Of a DNA stretch of 48,482 nucleotides, positions 25,202 through 32,826 are shown in pieces. Source of the DNA: Pelagicoccus sp. (lineage in GTDB: Bacteria; Verrucomicrobiota; Verrucomicrobiia; Opitutales; Opitutaceae); NCBI GenBank assembly GCA_028284635.1, contig JANQRJ010000074.1, forward strand, positions 1 through 48,482. Reading direction: 5' to 3'. Position 1 is the stretch's first letter. Every line of letters starts with the position of its first letter. A program made the position numbers and the translations under genes. The notes below the pieces were generated by a model that was not told where the DNA came from, ran no database searches, and saw only the letters and a list, made by a program, of their open reading frames with translations.

Positions 25202-26335
25202 ATGGACGCTTCGGGCAAGTTGAAGATCGGCATCGCCTGCTACCCGCTCGTCGGCGGTAGCGGAATTTTGGCTTCCGCCCTGGGTATGGAGCTGGCGGCA
25301 CATGGCCACGAGGCCCATTTCTTCAGCTACGCCAAGCCGGTCCGCCTGGACCTATCGTCGCCTAAGGTCTTCTTTCATCCAGTTTCGGTTAGTAGATACA
25401 AGCTTTTTGAATACGCGGATTACACACTGCCGCTCGCCGTCAAAATGGCGGAAATCGCAGACCATGAGCACCTGGATATCATCCACGCCCACTATGCGGT
25501 GCCGCACGCTACCGCTGCCTATATCGCCAAGCGCATGGCGAAGCAGGACAAGTTGCGCATCGTGACCACGCTGCACGGCACGGATACGACCCTGCTCGGG
25601 CGCGATCCGAATTATCGCAGAGCCATCGAGTACTCGCTACAGCATTCCGACGTGGTCACAACAGTATCCGAAAGCTTGAGACACGATACGTGGGAGATCT
25701 TCGACGTGGGCAAACCGGTACAGGTCGTGCCCAACTTCTTCACTCCGGGCGTTCCGACGCAGACCCGCGCGGCTATGAGAGAGAGGCTTGGTCTGAAGGA
25801 CGAGCTCGTCCTGCTGCACGCCTCGAACCTTCGCTCCGTCAAGCGTATCGATTTGCTGCTGCGGACCTTGGCTCGATGCCGATGCCGAGAGCGCATCAAG
25901 CTGGTCATCTTGGCGGGCGACTCCTTCGATCCCCATCAAGCTCTGCTCGACGAGTTGAAGTTAGGCGACCGTGTGGTCCTCTGCGAAAACGAGTATCCGA
26001 TCGAAGACTACATCGAAGCTTCGGATCTCGGCATCTACACTTCGGAGGCGGAGAGCTTCTGTCTTGGCATTTTGGAAAGCATGTTTTTCGGCAAAGCGTC
26101 GCTCGCTTTTCGGGTGGGCGGCATTCCGGAAGTAATGGAGGAGGGGGCGTCAGGCTTGCTTTTCCCCTTCGGCGATACCGCTGCAATGGCGGAAGCCCTT
26201 GACGAGCTCGTCGATGATCCCGCTCGAGTGAAAGCTCTGGGCGCTGCCGCGAAAATCCGCGCCGAGCAACGCTTCACCGCCGATGTCGTGGTGCCCAAGT
26301 ACCTCGACTGCTACGCTGCAGCTCTGTCACGTTAG
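25202..26335 (+). CDS. bshA: N-acetyl-alpha-D-glucosaminyl L-malate synthase
   Basis: BshA joins UDP-GlcNAc and L-malate, the first step of bacillithiol synthesis. The 377-residue GT4 glycosyltransferase matches BshA closely: KIGIACYPLVGGSGILASAL, then FHPVSVSRYKLFEY, DIIHAHYAVPHATAAYIAKR, TTLHGTDTTLLG, and the donor-site ESFCLGILESMFFGK near residue 283. Other GT4 enzymes lack this malate-binding CYPLVGGSG/HYAVPHA combination. The ATG at 25202 is used. A dense repeat cluster separates it from glyA. Confidence 0.93.
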   Translation: MDASGKLKIGIACYPLVGGSGILASALGMELAAHGHEAHFFSYAKPVRLDLSSPKVFFHPVSVSRYKLFEYADYTLPLAVKMAEIADHEHLDIIHAHYAVPHATAAYIAKRMAKQDKLRIVTTLHGTDTTLLGRDPNYRRAIEYSLQHSDVVTTVSESLRHDTWEIFDVGKPVQVVPNFFTPGVPTQTRAAMRERLGLKDELVLLHASNLRSVKRIDLLLRTLARCRCRERIKLVILAGDSFDPHQALLDELKLGDRVVLCENEYPIEDYIEASDLGIYTSEAESFCLGILESMFFGKASLAFRVGGIPEVMEEGASGLLFPFGDTAAMAEALDELVDDPARVKALGAAAKIRAEQRFTADVVVPKYLDCYAAALSR

Positions 26336-26336
26336 C

Positions 26337-26564
26337 TCTGGGAACGCGGGCGGCTCGCCCGCACTCTCCCACGCTCTTCAAGTCATATCAAGGGTCGTCC
26401 GAAACTTAACCTTTCAATACCTTCTTGCAGGCTCTGCGGCATGGCGCAAGCGCCAGCCCTACAAAGGCTTGTCAAGGTAGGGTCGGCGCTTGCGCCGCAC
26501 CGCAAATATAAAATTCATAGCGGTTTCCGGTATGCAATGCGGGCGAGCCGCCCGCGTTCCCAGA
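26337..26564. repeat. Nested REPIN-like inverted repeats between bshA and glyA
   Basis: The outer arms 26337-26363 and 26538-26564 (TCTGGGAACGCGGGCGGCTC...) match perfectly over 27 bases and hold a GCGGGCG-gct-CGCCCGC stem. The inner arms 26435-26462 and 26477-26504 pair over 28 bases with about five mismatches, with GTAG feet facing each other across a 14-base spacer and a CGGCGC/GCGCCG stem. Two different repeat types are nested. This gap (26336-26794) contains no gene. Confidence 0.75.
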
Positions 26565-26580
26565 GACTCCCGCATCATCT

Positions 26581-26618
26581 GCGCAAACAAAACTTCAACG
26601 TTGAAGTTTTGTTTGCGC
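26581..26618. repeat. 38-bp perfect palindrome, copy 2
   Basis: Identical over all 38 bases to 12174-12211, with unrelated flanks. It sits 17 bases after a REPIN-like arm and about 175 bases before glyA. Two identical palindromes with no shared flanks point to a mobile or otherwise conserved unit. Confidence 0.8.
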
Positions 26619-26794
26619 GCCTGCCTTGGGGGATTTGGAAGAAATGCCTTTGACTCGCCAGGCTGCTTCGCTTTGCGTCTGGTCCTTGCGACTGGCGAAG
26701 CAAAGGCGGGATTGACCGCCGGGAAGCGGACCGGTTCTATCGTGCGCCTGGGTAGAACCTTTCTTCGAAAACTTCCGCATCAACGCTTCCCATC

Positions 26795-28318
26795 ATGAGT
26801 GATATCGCCACTTCTCCGCTTCAGGACTACTTGTCCTCCCATTCCTCCGACGTAGAGCCGGCCATGGTTAGCTACCTGGCCAATCTCCAGCAGATCGCTG
26901 CGGTCAACCCTGCTATCGCTGCTTCCATTGTGCAGGAGCTCGAGGACCAGCGTAGCAATCTCAAGCTGATTGCTTCGGAAAACTACACCTCGCTCAACAC
27001 CCAGGCTGCCATGGGCAACCTCTTGACCGACAAGTACGCCGAAGGCTTCGCCGGAGCTCGCTACTACGCGGGTTGCGACAACATCGACGATATCGAGTCG
27101 GAAGCCTGCCGCCTGGCTTGCGAGCTGTTTGGCGCCGAGCATGCCTACGTGCAGCCGCACTCCGGGGCGGATGCGAATCTTATCGCTTTCTGGGCGATTC
27201 TCCAGGCGAGGGTCGGCGTCCCCACGCTCGAAGGTCTCGGCGAGGCGAATCCGGCTAAGCTCTCTCGCGAGGATTGGAACAAGGTTCGCGCTGCGATGGG
27301 CAACCAGCGTCTGCTTGGTCTCGACTACTACTCTGGCGGCCACCTCACGCACGGCTATCGTTTCAACGTTTCCGCTCAGTTCTTCGACGCCTACAGCTAT
27401 GCCGTCAGCGAGGAGACTGGCTTGCTCGATTACGATGAGCTCGAAAAGCAGGCTCTCGAGGTCAAGCCGCTGATCCTGCTTGCCGGTTACAGCGCGTACC
27501 CGCGCAAGGTGGACTTCCGCCGCATGAAGGAGATCGCTGACAAAGTGGGCGCCGTTTTCATGGTCGATATGGCCCATTTCGCTGGCCTTGTGGCTGGCGG
27601 CGTCTTCGAGGGGGATTTCAATCCCATGCCCTTTGCTGACGTGGTTACCTCGACTACGCACAAGACCCTGCGAGGTCCCCGTGGCGGCATCGTCCTCTGC
27701 AAGAAGGAGTACGCCGAATTTGTCGACAAAGGTTGCCCGTTGGTCATCGGCGGTCCGCTTCCCCACGTCATGGCCTCCAAGGCCGTTTCCTTCCAGGAGG
27801 CCCTGCGACCCGAGTTCAAGACCTATGCCGCTCGCGTGGCGGAAAACAGCCGCGCCATGGCCGAAGCGATGATTGCCGAAGGGCTCAACATCGTGACTGG
27901 TGGCACGGACAATCATCTGCTGCTCATCGACGTGACCGGCTTTGGTCTCAACGGCCGCCAAGCGGAAGCTGCCGTGCGCGAGGCCGGCGTGACCCTCAAC
28001 CGGAATTCCCTGCCTTTCGACCCAAATGGTCCGCACTACACGAGCGGTCTGCGCGTCGGAGCTCCGGCGGTAACGTCGCTTGGTATGGGTCCGGAGCAGA
28101 TGAAGGAGATCGCCGCGATTTTCAAACTCATCCTCTCCAACACCAAACCTGCTACCATCGCCTCGGGCAAAAACGCCGGCAAGCAAAGCAAGGTGAAGTA
28201 CGATTTGCCTGCTGGCGTGATCGAGGAAGCCCGTGCCCGGGTGAAGGCTTTGCTCGACCGGTTCGTGCTCTATCCCGAGCTCGATCTGGACTTCTTGAAA
28301 GCCAGCTTCGGCGCCTAA
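26795..28318 (+). CDS. glyA: Serine hydroxymethyltransferase, long form
   Basis: GlyA interconverts serine and glycine with tetrahydrofolate. The 507-residue PLP enzyme shows LKLIASENYTS, the PLP-lysine motif TSTTHKTLRGPRGG and the VDMAHFAGLVAGG region. Between about residues 130 and 180 there is an extra segment (VGVPTLEGLGEANPAKLS, then HLTHGYRF) absent from the usual 415-residue enzyme. A comparable insertion occurs in chlamydial and related GlyA, supporting the PVC assignment. The ATG at 26795 is preceded by a repeat-rich leader. No glycine riboswitch was recognised. Confidence 0.95.
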   Translation: MSDIATSPLQDYLSSHSSDVEPAMVSYLANLQQIAAVNPAIAASIVQELEDQRSNLKLIASENYTSLNTQAAMGNLLTDKYAEGFAGARYYAGCDNIDDIESEACRLACELFGAEHAYVQPHSGADANLIAFWAILQARVGVPTLEGLGEANPAKLSREDWNKVRAAMGNQRLLGLDYYSGGHLTHGYRFNVSAQFFDAYSYAVSEETGLLDYDELEKQALEVKPLILLAGYSAYPRKVDFRRMKEIADKVGAVFMVDMAHFAGLVAGGVFEGDFNPMPFADVVTSTTHKTLRGPRGGIVLCKKEYAEFVDKGCPLVIGGPLPHVMASKAVSFQEALRPEFKTYAARVAENSRAMAEAMIAEGLNIVTGGTDNHLLLIDVTGFGLNGRQAEAAVREAGVTLNRNSLPFDPNGPHYTSGLRVGAPAVTSLGMGPEQMKEIAAIFKLILSNTKPATIASGKNAGKQSKVKYDLPAGVIEEARARVKALLDRFVLYPELDLDFLKASFGA

Positions 28319-28327
28319 CGATATACA

Positions 28328-28427
28328 ATCTTCTTCTGCTTCTACTTCTTCATCTTCTTCTTTTTCACCGCCTCAAGCTTCTGTTTGTTTGTTAGAAGCA
28401 GATGAAGAAGTAGAAGTAGATGAAGAT
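28328..28427. repeat. Hexamer hairpin between glyA and hslO
   Basis: The left arm 28328-28360 (ATCTTCTTCTGCTTCTACTT...) pairs with 28395-28427 over 33 bases with three mismatches, around a 34-base loop. Both arms consist of CTTCTG/CTTCTA/CTTCAT-type hexamers or their complements. It fills the intergenic gap. Confidence 0.75.
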
Positions 28428-28440
28428 GGAGTAGTTTCCT

Positions 28441-29220
28441 ATGTCGGATTCCGATCTTCTTGCTATCACCTCCCGCTTCGTTCGCGGGCGCAACACGCTG
28501 TTCGCCCAGGCGGACTTCGGTCCGCTCTATCTGGACTACTATCTCCATCTCAAGGATAACCAGCTCGACCTTCCGGAGCCTGCCGACGAGCGCCTGAAAG
28601 CTGCCTTGGCCCTTTTCGCCCTGCACTGCGTGGCTCGCCCTCGGAATGATATTCTCGCTTGGACCATCAATTTCCAGGAGCCGCTGCTGAACCTCTTTCT
28701 TGCCGGCGATACCGGCACAGGTGACGTGGTCGGCCGAGCCTATACCGAAGGCGTCAAGGAGTCCTCGGAAAATGCCTTCTACCAGGATCTGGTCCGCCGC
28801 GGCCGAGACCCGCACCGTTCGGTGGTCGGTTTCCAGGGAGGCGACGTGATCAAGGCGGTGGAAACTTTCTACGAATTCAGCGAGCAGCGCCCGGCCCGCT
28901 TTTTCCAGCTCGAGCCCGATGTTTTTGCCGTCGTCGCTGCCCATCCCGACTACGACGAGGAATGGTTCAAGAATCTCTCGATCGAAGACGTGCGTTCGCT
29001 GAGCGCTACCGAGGAGATCGTGGACTTGGAAAAGCGTGTTGTGCGTTGGCGCTGCGGCTGCAATCAGTCCCGCATTCTCGGCGCTCTCGCTCCTGTATAC
29101 CAGGCTGACCCGCAAGAGCTCTTTCTTGGAGAGGAACTCATAGAGGTCAATTGCCCTCGCTGCGCCGGCAAGCATCGAGTCTCTCAAGAGATGCTCGAAG
29201 CCTACCTTGCCGACCACTGA
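28441..29220 (+). CDS. hslO: Hsp33-type redox-regulated chaperone
   Basis: This 259-residue protein ends with the Hsp33 zinc centre: CGC near residue 204 and CPRC near residue 240, spaced as in the CXC...CXXC family pattern, followed by HRVSQEMLEAYL. The N-terminal domain with FVRGRNTLFAQADFGPLY and the segment around residue 90 fit the Hsp33 fold, though they are divergent. In known Hsp33, oxidation releases zinc and exposes a holdase surface. Its closeness to a bacillithiol locus suggests a redox-stress neighbourhood. The hexamer hairpin ends 13 bases before its ATG. Confidence 0.85.
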   Translation: MSDSDLLAITSRFVRGRNTLFAQADFGPLYLDYYLHLKDNQLDLPEPADERLKAALALFALHCVARPRNDILAWTINFQEPLLNLFLAGDTGTGDVVGRAYTEGVKESSENAFYQDLVRRGRDPHRSVVGFQGGDVIKAVETFYEFSEQRPARFFQLEPDVFAVVAAHPDYDEEWFKNLSIEDVRSLSATEEIVDLEKRVVRWRCGCNQSRILGALAPVYQADPQELFLGEELIEVNCPRCAGKHRVSQEMLEAYLADH

Positions 29221-29230
29221 ACGCTTTTCC

Positions 29231-29370
29231 CGTAGCGCGGAGCTTCAGCCCGTGGCCAAACTATCTTCATCTTCTTCTACTTCTGCTTCTTCTTCTAATT
29301 CATAATTTTGAAGCAGAAGCAGAAGCAGAAGCAGAAGCAGAAGCAGAAGCAGAAGCAGATGAAGATTCTG
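29231..29370. repeat. Hexamer hairpin with (AAGCAG)8 and a GTAGCGCGG half-arm
   Basis: The element starts with GTAGCGCGGAGCTTCAGCCC (29232), the arm type of 24950, but no facing arm is seen. It continues with CTTCTT/CTTCTG hexamers, then eight exact tandem copies of AAGCAG at 29311-29358. Read through, the tandem would encode a run of Glu-Ala or Leu, which explains a long spurious frame. The unequal arms suggest recent expansion of one side. Confidence 0.75.
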
Positions 29371-29405
29371 TTTACAGTTCAGGGGCTTTCTCTTTGCTTG
29401 GGCCG

Positions 29406-30563
29406 ATGCCGTCTCAAACCACTGGAAACCGTAAGGGCGCTGCTGCCCGTCTCCTTTTCGCGGATACGCACAGGAGCGCGGATCAGCGCTATGTTTCGGG
29501 ATTCGATGTGCCGGATCCATTCATCTCCTTCCAGGCGAAGCGCAAGTGGCATGCCGTGCTGAACCAGCTCGAGTTTTCCCGGGCCTTGAAGGAGTCGCGT
29601 TTCGATGTGGTTCTTCCTTTGGAGAACGCGATGGAGCAGGCTCGCGAGGCATTTGGTTCGTCGCGGGTAGGCTACGCGGAGGTGGTGACCACGTTGGCGA
29701 GGGATTTTGGTATCTCCCGCTTCAAGGTCGGCGCCGATTTTCCGGCTGGCTTGGCCTTCAAGCTCGTCGATCTCGGTCTTGAGGTGGAGGTGGCGGATGG
29801 CTCTCTCTTTCCGAAGCGCGAGACTAAGAGCGAAGAGGAGATCGCGTGTATTCGCGAGGGCAATCGCTGCAGCGCGGCTGGCATTCGGGCGGCGGAGAAG
29901 GCCCTGAGGGCAAGTGTAGTTAAGAATAGGATACTCTACCTTGATGGCAGAAAGCTGACCTCGGAACGCCTGCAACGCATCATCGAGGTCGCTTGTTTGG
30001 AGGCGGGTTCGGTCTCCGCGAACACCATTGCGGCTGGCGGCGACCAAGCCTGCGATCCGCACTGCAATGGCAGTGGCCCTTTGCGGGCGAATGAACTTAT
30101 CATCGTCGACGTTTTTCCTCGCGTCACGAAAACGGGATACTTTGGCGACATGACGCGCACCTTTCTCAAGGGTAGGGCCTCGGAGGAGCAGAAGGCTCTC
30201 TACGCCGCGGTACTGCAGGCTCAGCAAGAAGCGATCTCGAAGATCAAGGCTGGCGTAAACGGAAAGTCGATACACGGCGGAGTGGTCGATACGTTTTCCC
30301 GACTCGGGTACGAGACGAAGCGTGGCGAGATGGGCGCGACGGGATTCATCCATGGTACGGGCCATGGCTTGGGTCTGGAGATCCACGAGGCTCCGCGCGT
30401 GTCCACGGTCTCCCAAAAGCTGAAGCGCGATACGGTTGTGACGATCGAGCCAGGCCTTTACTATCCTGGACTAGGGGGCTGTCGCATTGAGGATGTGGTA
30501 GCGGCGAGAGAGGACGGTGCCGAGCTGCTTAGCAGCTACCACTACCGCTGGCAGATTCGCTAG
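29406..30563 (+). CDS. Xaa-Pro aminopeptidase-like M24 metallopeptidase
   Basis: This 385-residue protein has a creatinase-like N-terminal domain and an M24 'pita-bread' catalytic domain. All five metal ligands are visible in order: Asp in IVDVFPR, Asp in GYFGDMTRTF, His in HGTGHGLGLEIHE, Glu in VVTIEPGLYY and Glu in GGCRIEDVV. It likely removes N-terminal residues before proline, or acts on a related dipeptide. The frame is open upstream to 29151 only because the hexamer repeat contains no stop; ATG 29406 is preferred since it follows the repeat. It ends 6 bases before the glycosylase gene, so they are probably cotranscribed. Confidence 0.88.
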   Translation: MPSQTTGNRKGAAARLLFADTHRSADQRYVSGFDVPDPFISFQAKRKWHAVLNQLEFSRALKESRFDVVLPLENAMEQAREAFGSSRVGYAEVVTTLARDFGISRFKVGADFPAGLAFKLVDLGLEVEVADGSLFPKRETKSEEEIACIREGNRCSAAGIRAAEKALRASVVKNRILYLDGRKLTSERLQRIIEVACLEAGSVSANTIAAGGDQACDPHCNGSGPLRANELIIVDVFPRVTKTGYFGDMTRTFLKGRASEEQKALYAAVLQAQQEAISKIKAGVNGKSIHGGVVDTFSRLGYETKRGEMGATGFIHGTGHGLGLEIHEAPRVSTVSQKLKRDTVVTIEPGLYYPGLGGCRIEDVVAAREDGAELLSSYHYRWQIR

Positions 30564-30569
30564 AACTGG

Positions 30570-31370
30570 ATGCCTGAGCTTGCGGAAGTCCACTTTCATG
30601 CGTCTCGCTGGAAGCAAAGCGAGGGGGAGGCTTTTCGCCTGGCTTGGGTATCCGGCGAAAAGCGTTGCTGTCGGGACTGGGATCGCGATCTCGGCGAACG
30701 TCTGCTTGGCGAAGCGAAGTTGATTTCCGGATACACGCACGGCAAGCGCATGCTTTTCGCTTTCTCGGGTGGGGCCTTTGTGGAGATCCATCTTGGTATG
30801 ACGGGTTCGCTGAGCGTCGAGCAGCCGGACTACAAGCGTGGCAGGCACGACCATCTGGTCTTGCAGGGGAAGAGCTCGATCCTGGTGTTTCGCGATCCGA
30901 GGTTGTTTGGCAAAGCCGCTTTGCATGCGACATGCGATGGGGAGTTGCCTGCATGGTGGATGGAGTTGCCGCCTCAGCCGCATGAGAGGGAATTCACGCG
31001 GGGGCGTTTCGATGAACTGCTAGCTCGTAGGAAAGGTTCGGTGGTCAAGGCCTTGCTGTTGCGGCAGGATGCGTTTCCGGGAGTGGGAAACTGGATGGCG
31101 GACGAGATCCTGTGGCGAACTCGAGTGCGACCGGATAGGCGAGTGGCTTCGCTAAACGAAACGGAACGAGCGAGCTTGTATCAGGAAACTCGATACGTTT
31201 GTCGCGAGGCCTTGCGTACGATTGGGGTCGACTACCGGAATCCGCCAGAGAGCTGGCTCTTTCGTCACCGCTGGAAGGCTGGCGGCATTTGTCCTAAGAC
31301 GGGCGAAGTTTTGCAGCGCACGACGGTCGGTGGCCGCACGAGTTGCTGGTCGGCTGGCTGGCAACGGTAA
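30570..31370 (+). CDS. Fpg/Nei-family DNA glycosylase lacking the normal zinc finger
   Basis: This 266-residue protein begins MPELAEV, giving the catalytic Pro2 and Glu3 of formamidopyrimidine/8-oxoguanine glycosylases. The conserved Lys in THGKRMLF, HLGMTGSL, FRDPRLFGK and the H2TH region FPGVGNWMADEILW are present. At the C terminus the usual four-cysteine zinc finger is replaced by ICPKTGEVLQRTTVGGRTSC, with only two cysteines; the VGGRTS tip is kept. This fits a zincless finger variant. The role would be base-excision repair of oxidised bases. The symbol mutM is withheld because of the divergence. Confidence 0.85.
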   Translation: MPELAEVHFHASRWKQSEGEAFRLAWVSGEKRCCRDWDRDLGERLLGEAKLISGYTHGKRMLFAFSGGAFVEIHLGMTGSLSVEQPDYKRGRHDHLVLQGKSSILVFRDPRLFGKAALHATCDGELPAWWMELPPQPHEREFTRGRFDELLARRKGSVVKALLLRQDAFPGVGNWMADEILWRTRVRPDRRVASLNETERASLYQETRYVCREALRTIGVDYRNPPESWLFRHRWKAGGICPKTGEVLQRTTVGGRTSCWSAGWQR

Positions 31371-31373
31371 GAC

Positions 31374-31460
31374 CATCTTCTTCTGCTTCTACTTCTTCAT
31401 CTTCTTCTTTTCCAAATTACGAGTTAGAAGCAGATGAAGAAGTAGAAGCAGAAGAAGATG
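31374..31460. repeat. Hexamer hairpin with 29-bp perfect arms
   Basis: The left arm 31374-31402 (CATCTTCTTCTGCTTCTACT...) and right arm 31432-31460 are perfect complements over 29 bases around a 29-base spacer. It begins 3 bases after the glycosylase stop and ends 6 bases before the end of the convergent pdxH, so it could serve as a bidirectional 3' end for both. Confidence 0.8.
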
Positions 31461-31466
31461 AGGGTT

Positions 31467-32108
31467 CTATGGCGCTAGGCGGTTGCGTTGCCAGTTCCCT
31501 TCGGCGTCGCGTTGATAGAAGATGCGATCGTGGATCCGGTTTTTGCCGCCCAGCCAGAATTCGAAAGTGGAGGGTTCGATGCGGTAGCCGCCCCAGAAGG
31601 AGGGCAGAGGGACTTCGCCTTCCTTGAACTTGCGCTTCATCTCGTCGAGCTTGGCGAGCAGAAGGCTACGCGAGGAGACGATGGAGCTTTGCTGGGATAC
31701 CCAGGCTCCTAGCTGGCTGCCGAAGGGACGGCTGGCGAAGTACTTCAGGGATTCCGCAGCGCCGATCTTGTGAGCGGTGCCGGTCATGATGACTTGCCGC
31801 TCCAGCTGTATCCAAGGAAAAATTACGGAGACTTTCGGGTTTTCGGCGATCTGGGCGCCTTTGCGACTTTCGTAGTTCGTGTAGAAGACGAAGCCGCGTT
31901 CGTCGTAGGCTTTGAGTAGGACGGTGCGTTGCCAAGGCTGATAGTCGATTCCGACGGTGGCCAAACTCATGGCGTTCGGCTCGGGAATCTTTTGCTCGGT
32001 GGCGTGATCAAACCAGTTGCGGAACTGCTCGACTGGGTTGGGATGGGTCGACTCTTTCGAGAGGGTGTCGTGTCCGTATTCTTCTCTGAGATTTCCGAGG
32101 TCAGGCAT
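31467..32108 (-). CDS. pdxH: Pyridoxamine/pyridoxine 5'-phosphate oxidase
   Basis: PdxH uses FMN and oxygen to make pyridoxal 5'-phosphate. The 213-residue protein shows NLREEYG near the N terminus, MSLATVGIDYQPWQRTVLLK, the FMN-binding FYTNYESRKGAQI, VSQQSS and the C-terminal FWLGGKNRIHDRIFYQR and NRLAP ending, all standard. It converges with the Fpg-type gene across a hexamer hairpin. PLP produced here would serve GlyA and MetY in this window. The ATG at 32108 is used. Confidence 0.95.
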   Translation of the reverse strand: MPDLGNLREEYGHDTLSKESTHPNPVEQFRNWFDHATEQKIPEPNAMSLATVGIDYQPWQRTVLLKAYDERGFVFYTNYESRKGAQIAENPKVSVIFPWIQLERQVIMTGTAHKIGAAESLKYFASRPFGSQLGAWVSQQSSIVSSRSLLLAKLDEMKRKFKEGEVPLPSFWGGYRIEPSTFEFWLGGKNRIHDRIFYQRDAEGNWQRNRLAP

Positions 32109-32177
32109 ATCGCTGCTCGGTTATGCGGCGAGTGTTGGTTCTGGCAAACGGTTTTCGTGCTTGGGGAGGCGGATTGA

Positions 32178-32254
32178 GGTAGGGCCCGATCGCCGAGCGG
32201 GCCGAGTTGCAGGATCCATTCTCTGCGGCCCGCTCGGCGTTCGGGCCCTACCTA
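32178..32254. repeat. REPIN-like inverted repeat, GTAGGGCCC type
   Basis: AGGTAGGGCCCGATCGCCGA... (32178-32205) pairs with 32227-32254 over 28 bases with one or two mismatches around a 21-base loop. Each arm has a GTAG foot and a GGCCCG/CGGGCC stem. It lies between two minus-strand genes. Confidence 0.75.
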
Positions 32255-32259
32255 GCGGT

Positions 32260-32493
32260 TCAGCTTTCGAAGCGCTTTAGGGCTTCTTCGGCCATTTTGG
32301 AGATCGCCTCGAGGTTGCCTTGGAGGCGGAGCAGCTGATCGTCGCCGAAAACGTCGGAGGGGTCGTTGGAAGCCGCTACTGTTGCTGGGCTTTGAGGAGC
32401 AACGGCCTCATGCGGCTGACGGTTGGGTTGCGGAGTGTTTTTCCGGTAGAGCGTCGCGGGGTTGAAGGCGGGATTCGAGCTGATGTTTTCCAT
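32260..32493 (-). CDS. Small hypothetical protein (77 residues)
   Basis: The frame encodes a proline- and asparagine-rich N-terminal half (about residues 1-45) and a charged C-terminal helix (DDQLLRLQGNLEAISKMAEE). No signal peptide, membrane segment or recognised family is present. It ends six bases before the REPIN-like repeat. Composition resembles a real soluble small protein rather than a shadow frame, but no independent support is available. Confidence 0.45.
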   Translation of the reverse strand: MENISSNPAFNPATLYRKNTPQPNRQPHEAVAPQSPATVAASNDPSDVFGDDQLLRLQGNLEAISKMAEEALKRFES

Positions 32494-32826
32494 GTTTCGT
32501 GGGTCGTTGCTGAGACGGTTTGCGAGATGGGTGTGAGCAGTGGCAACGGAAGGAGGTCGCTGCAGTTTCGAACCTAATGGGACCTTGGAGTTCGTTACCG
32601 TGATTCGGCAAACGAATTCAGCCGAAATAGAGTAAAGTCTCTATGGTCTGCGGGAATGGAGCTCAGGCTTGTTCAGGGTTTGGCCGAATGGTAGTTGGTT
32701 TTCGAGGACGGATTCCGATCTCGGAGTCGCGCTGGCGAGGCGTCGCGCGCTCGATTTGCGAGTGGGTTTGGCGCAGAGGCGACTTGCTCTTGCTCGCTTC
32801 GGTCGTGGAAGCAAGTATGCTGCGAA
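32494..32826. other. Divergent intergenic region without a recognised gene
   Basis: The region separates two small divergent genes and presumably holds both promoters. Frames present here look like low-quality Arg/Ser-rich shadows. GAGTAAAGTCTC (about 32630-32641) is a small inverted repeat. No repeat family member was seen. Confidence 0.35.

Noticed and set aside
26780-28186. 468-residue minus-strand frame opposite glyA
   Set aside because: glyA is certain on the other strand, and the antisense translation has no family features. It is open because of codon bias.
29151-29405. N-terminal extension of the M24 peptidase with poly-Leu and Glu-Ala repeats
   Set aside because: It is the translation of the hexamer repeat, which lacks stops in this frame; it also overlaps the Hsp33-type gene. 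The peptidase proper starts at 29406.
28328-31460. CRISPR array
   Set aside because: Repeat units are six bases, contiguous and arranged as inverted arms, without spacers or cas genes.
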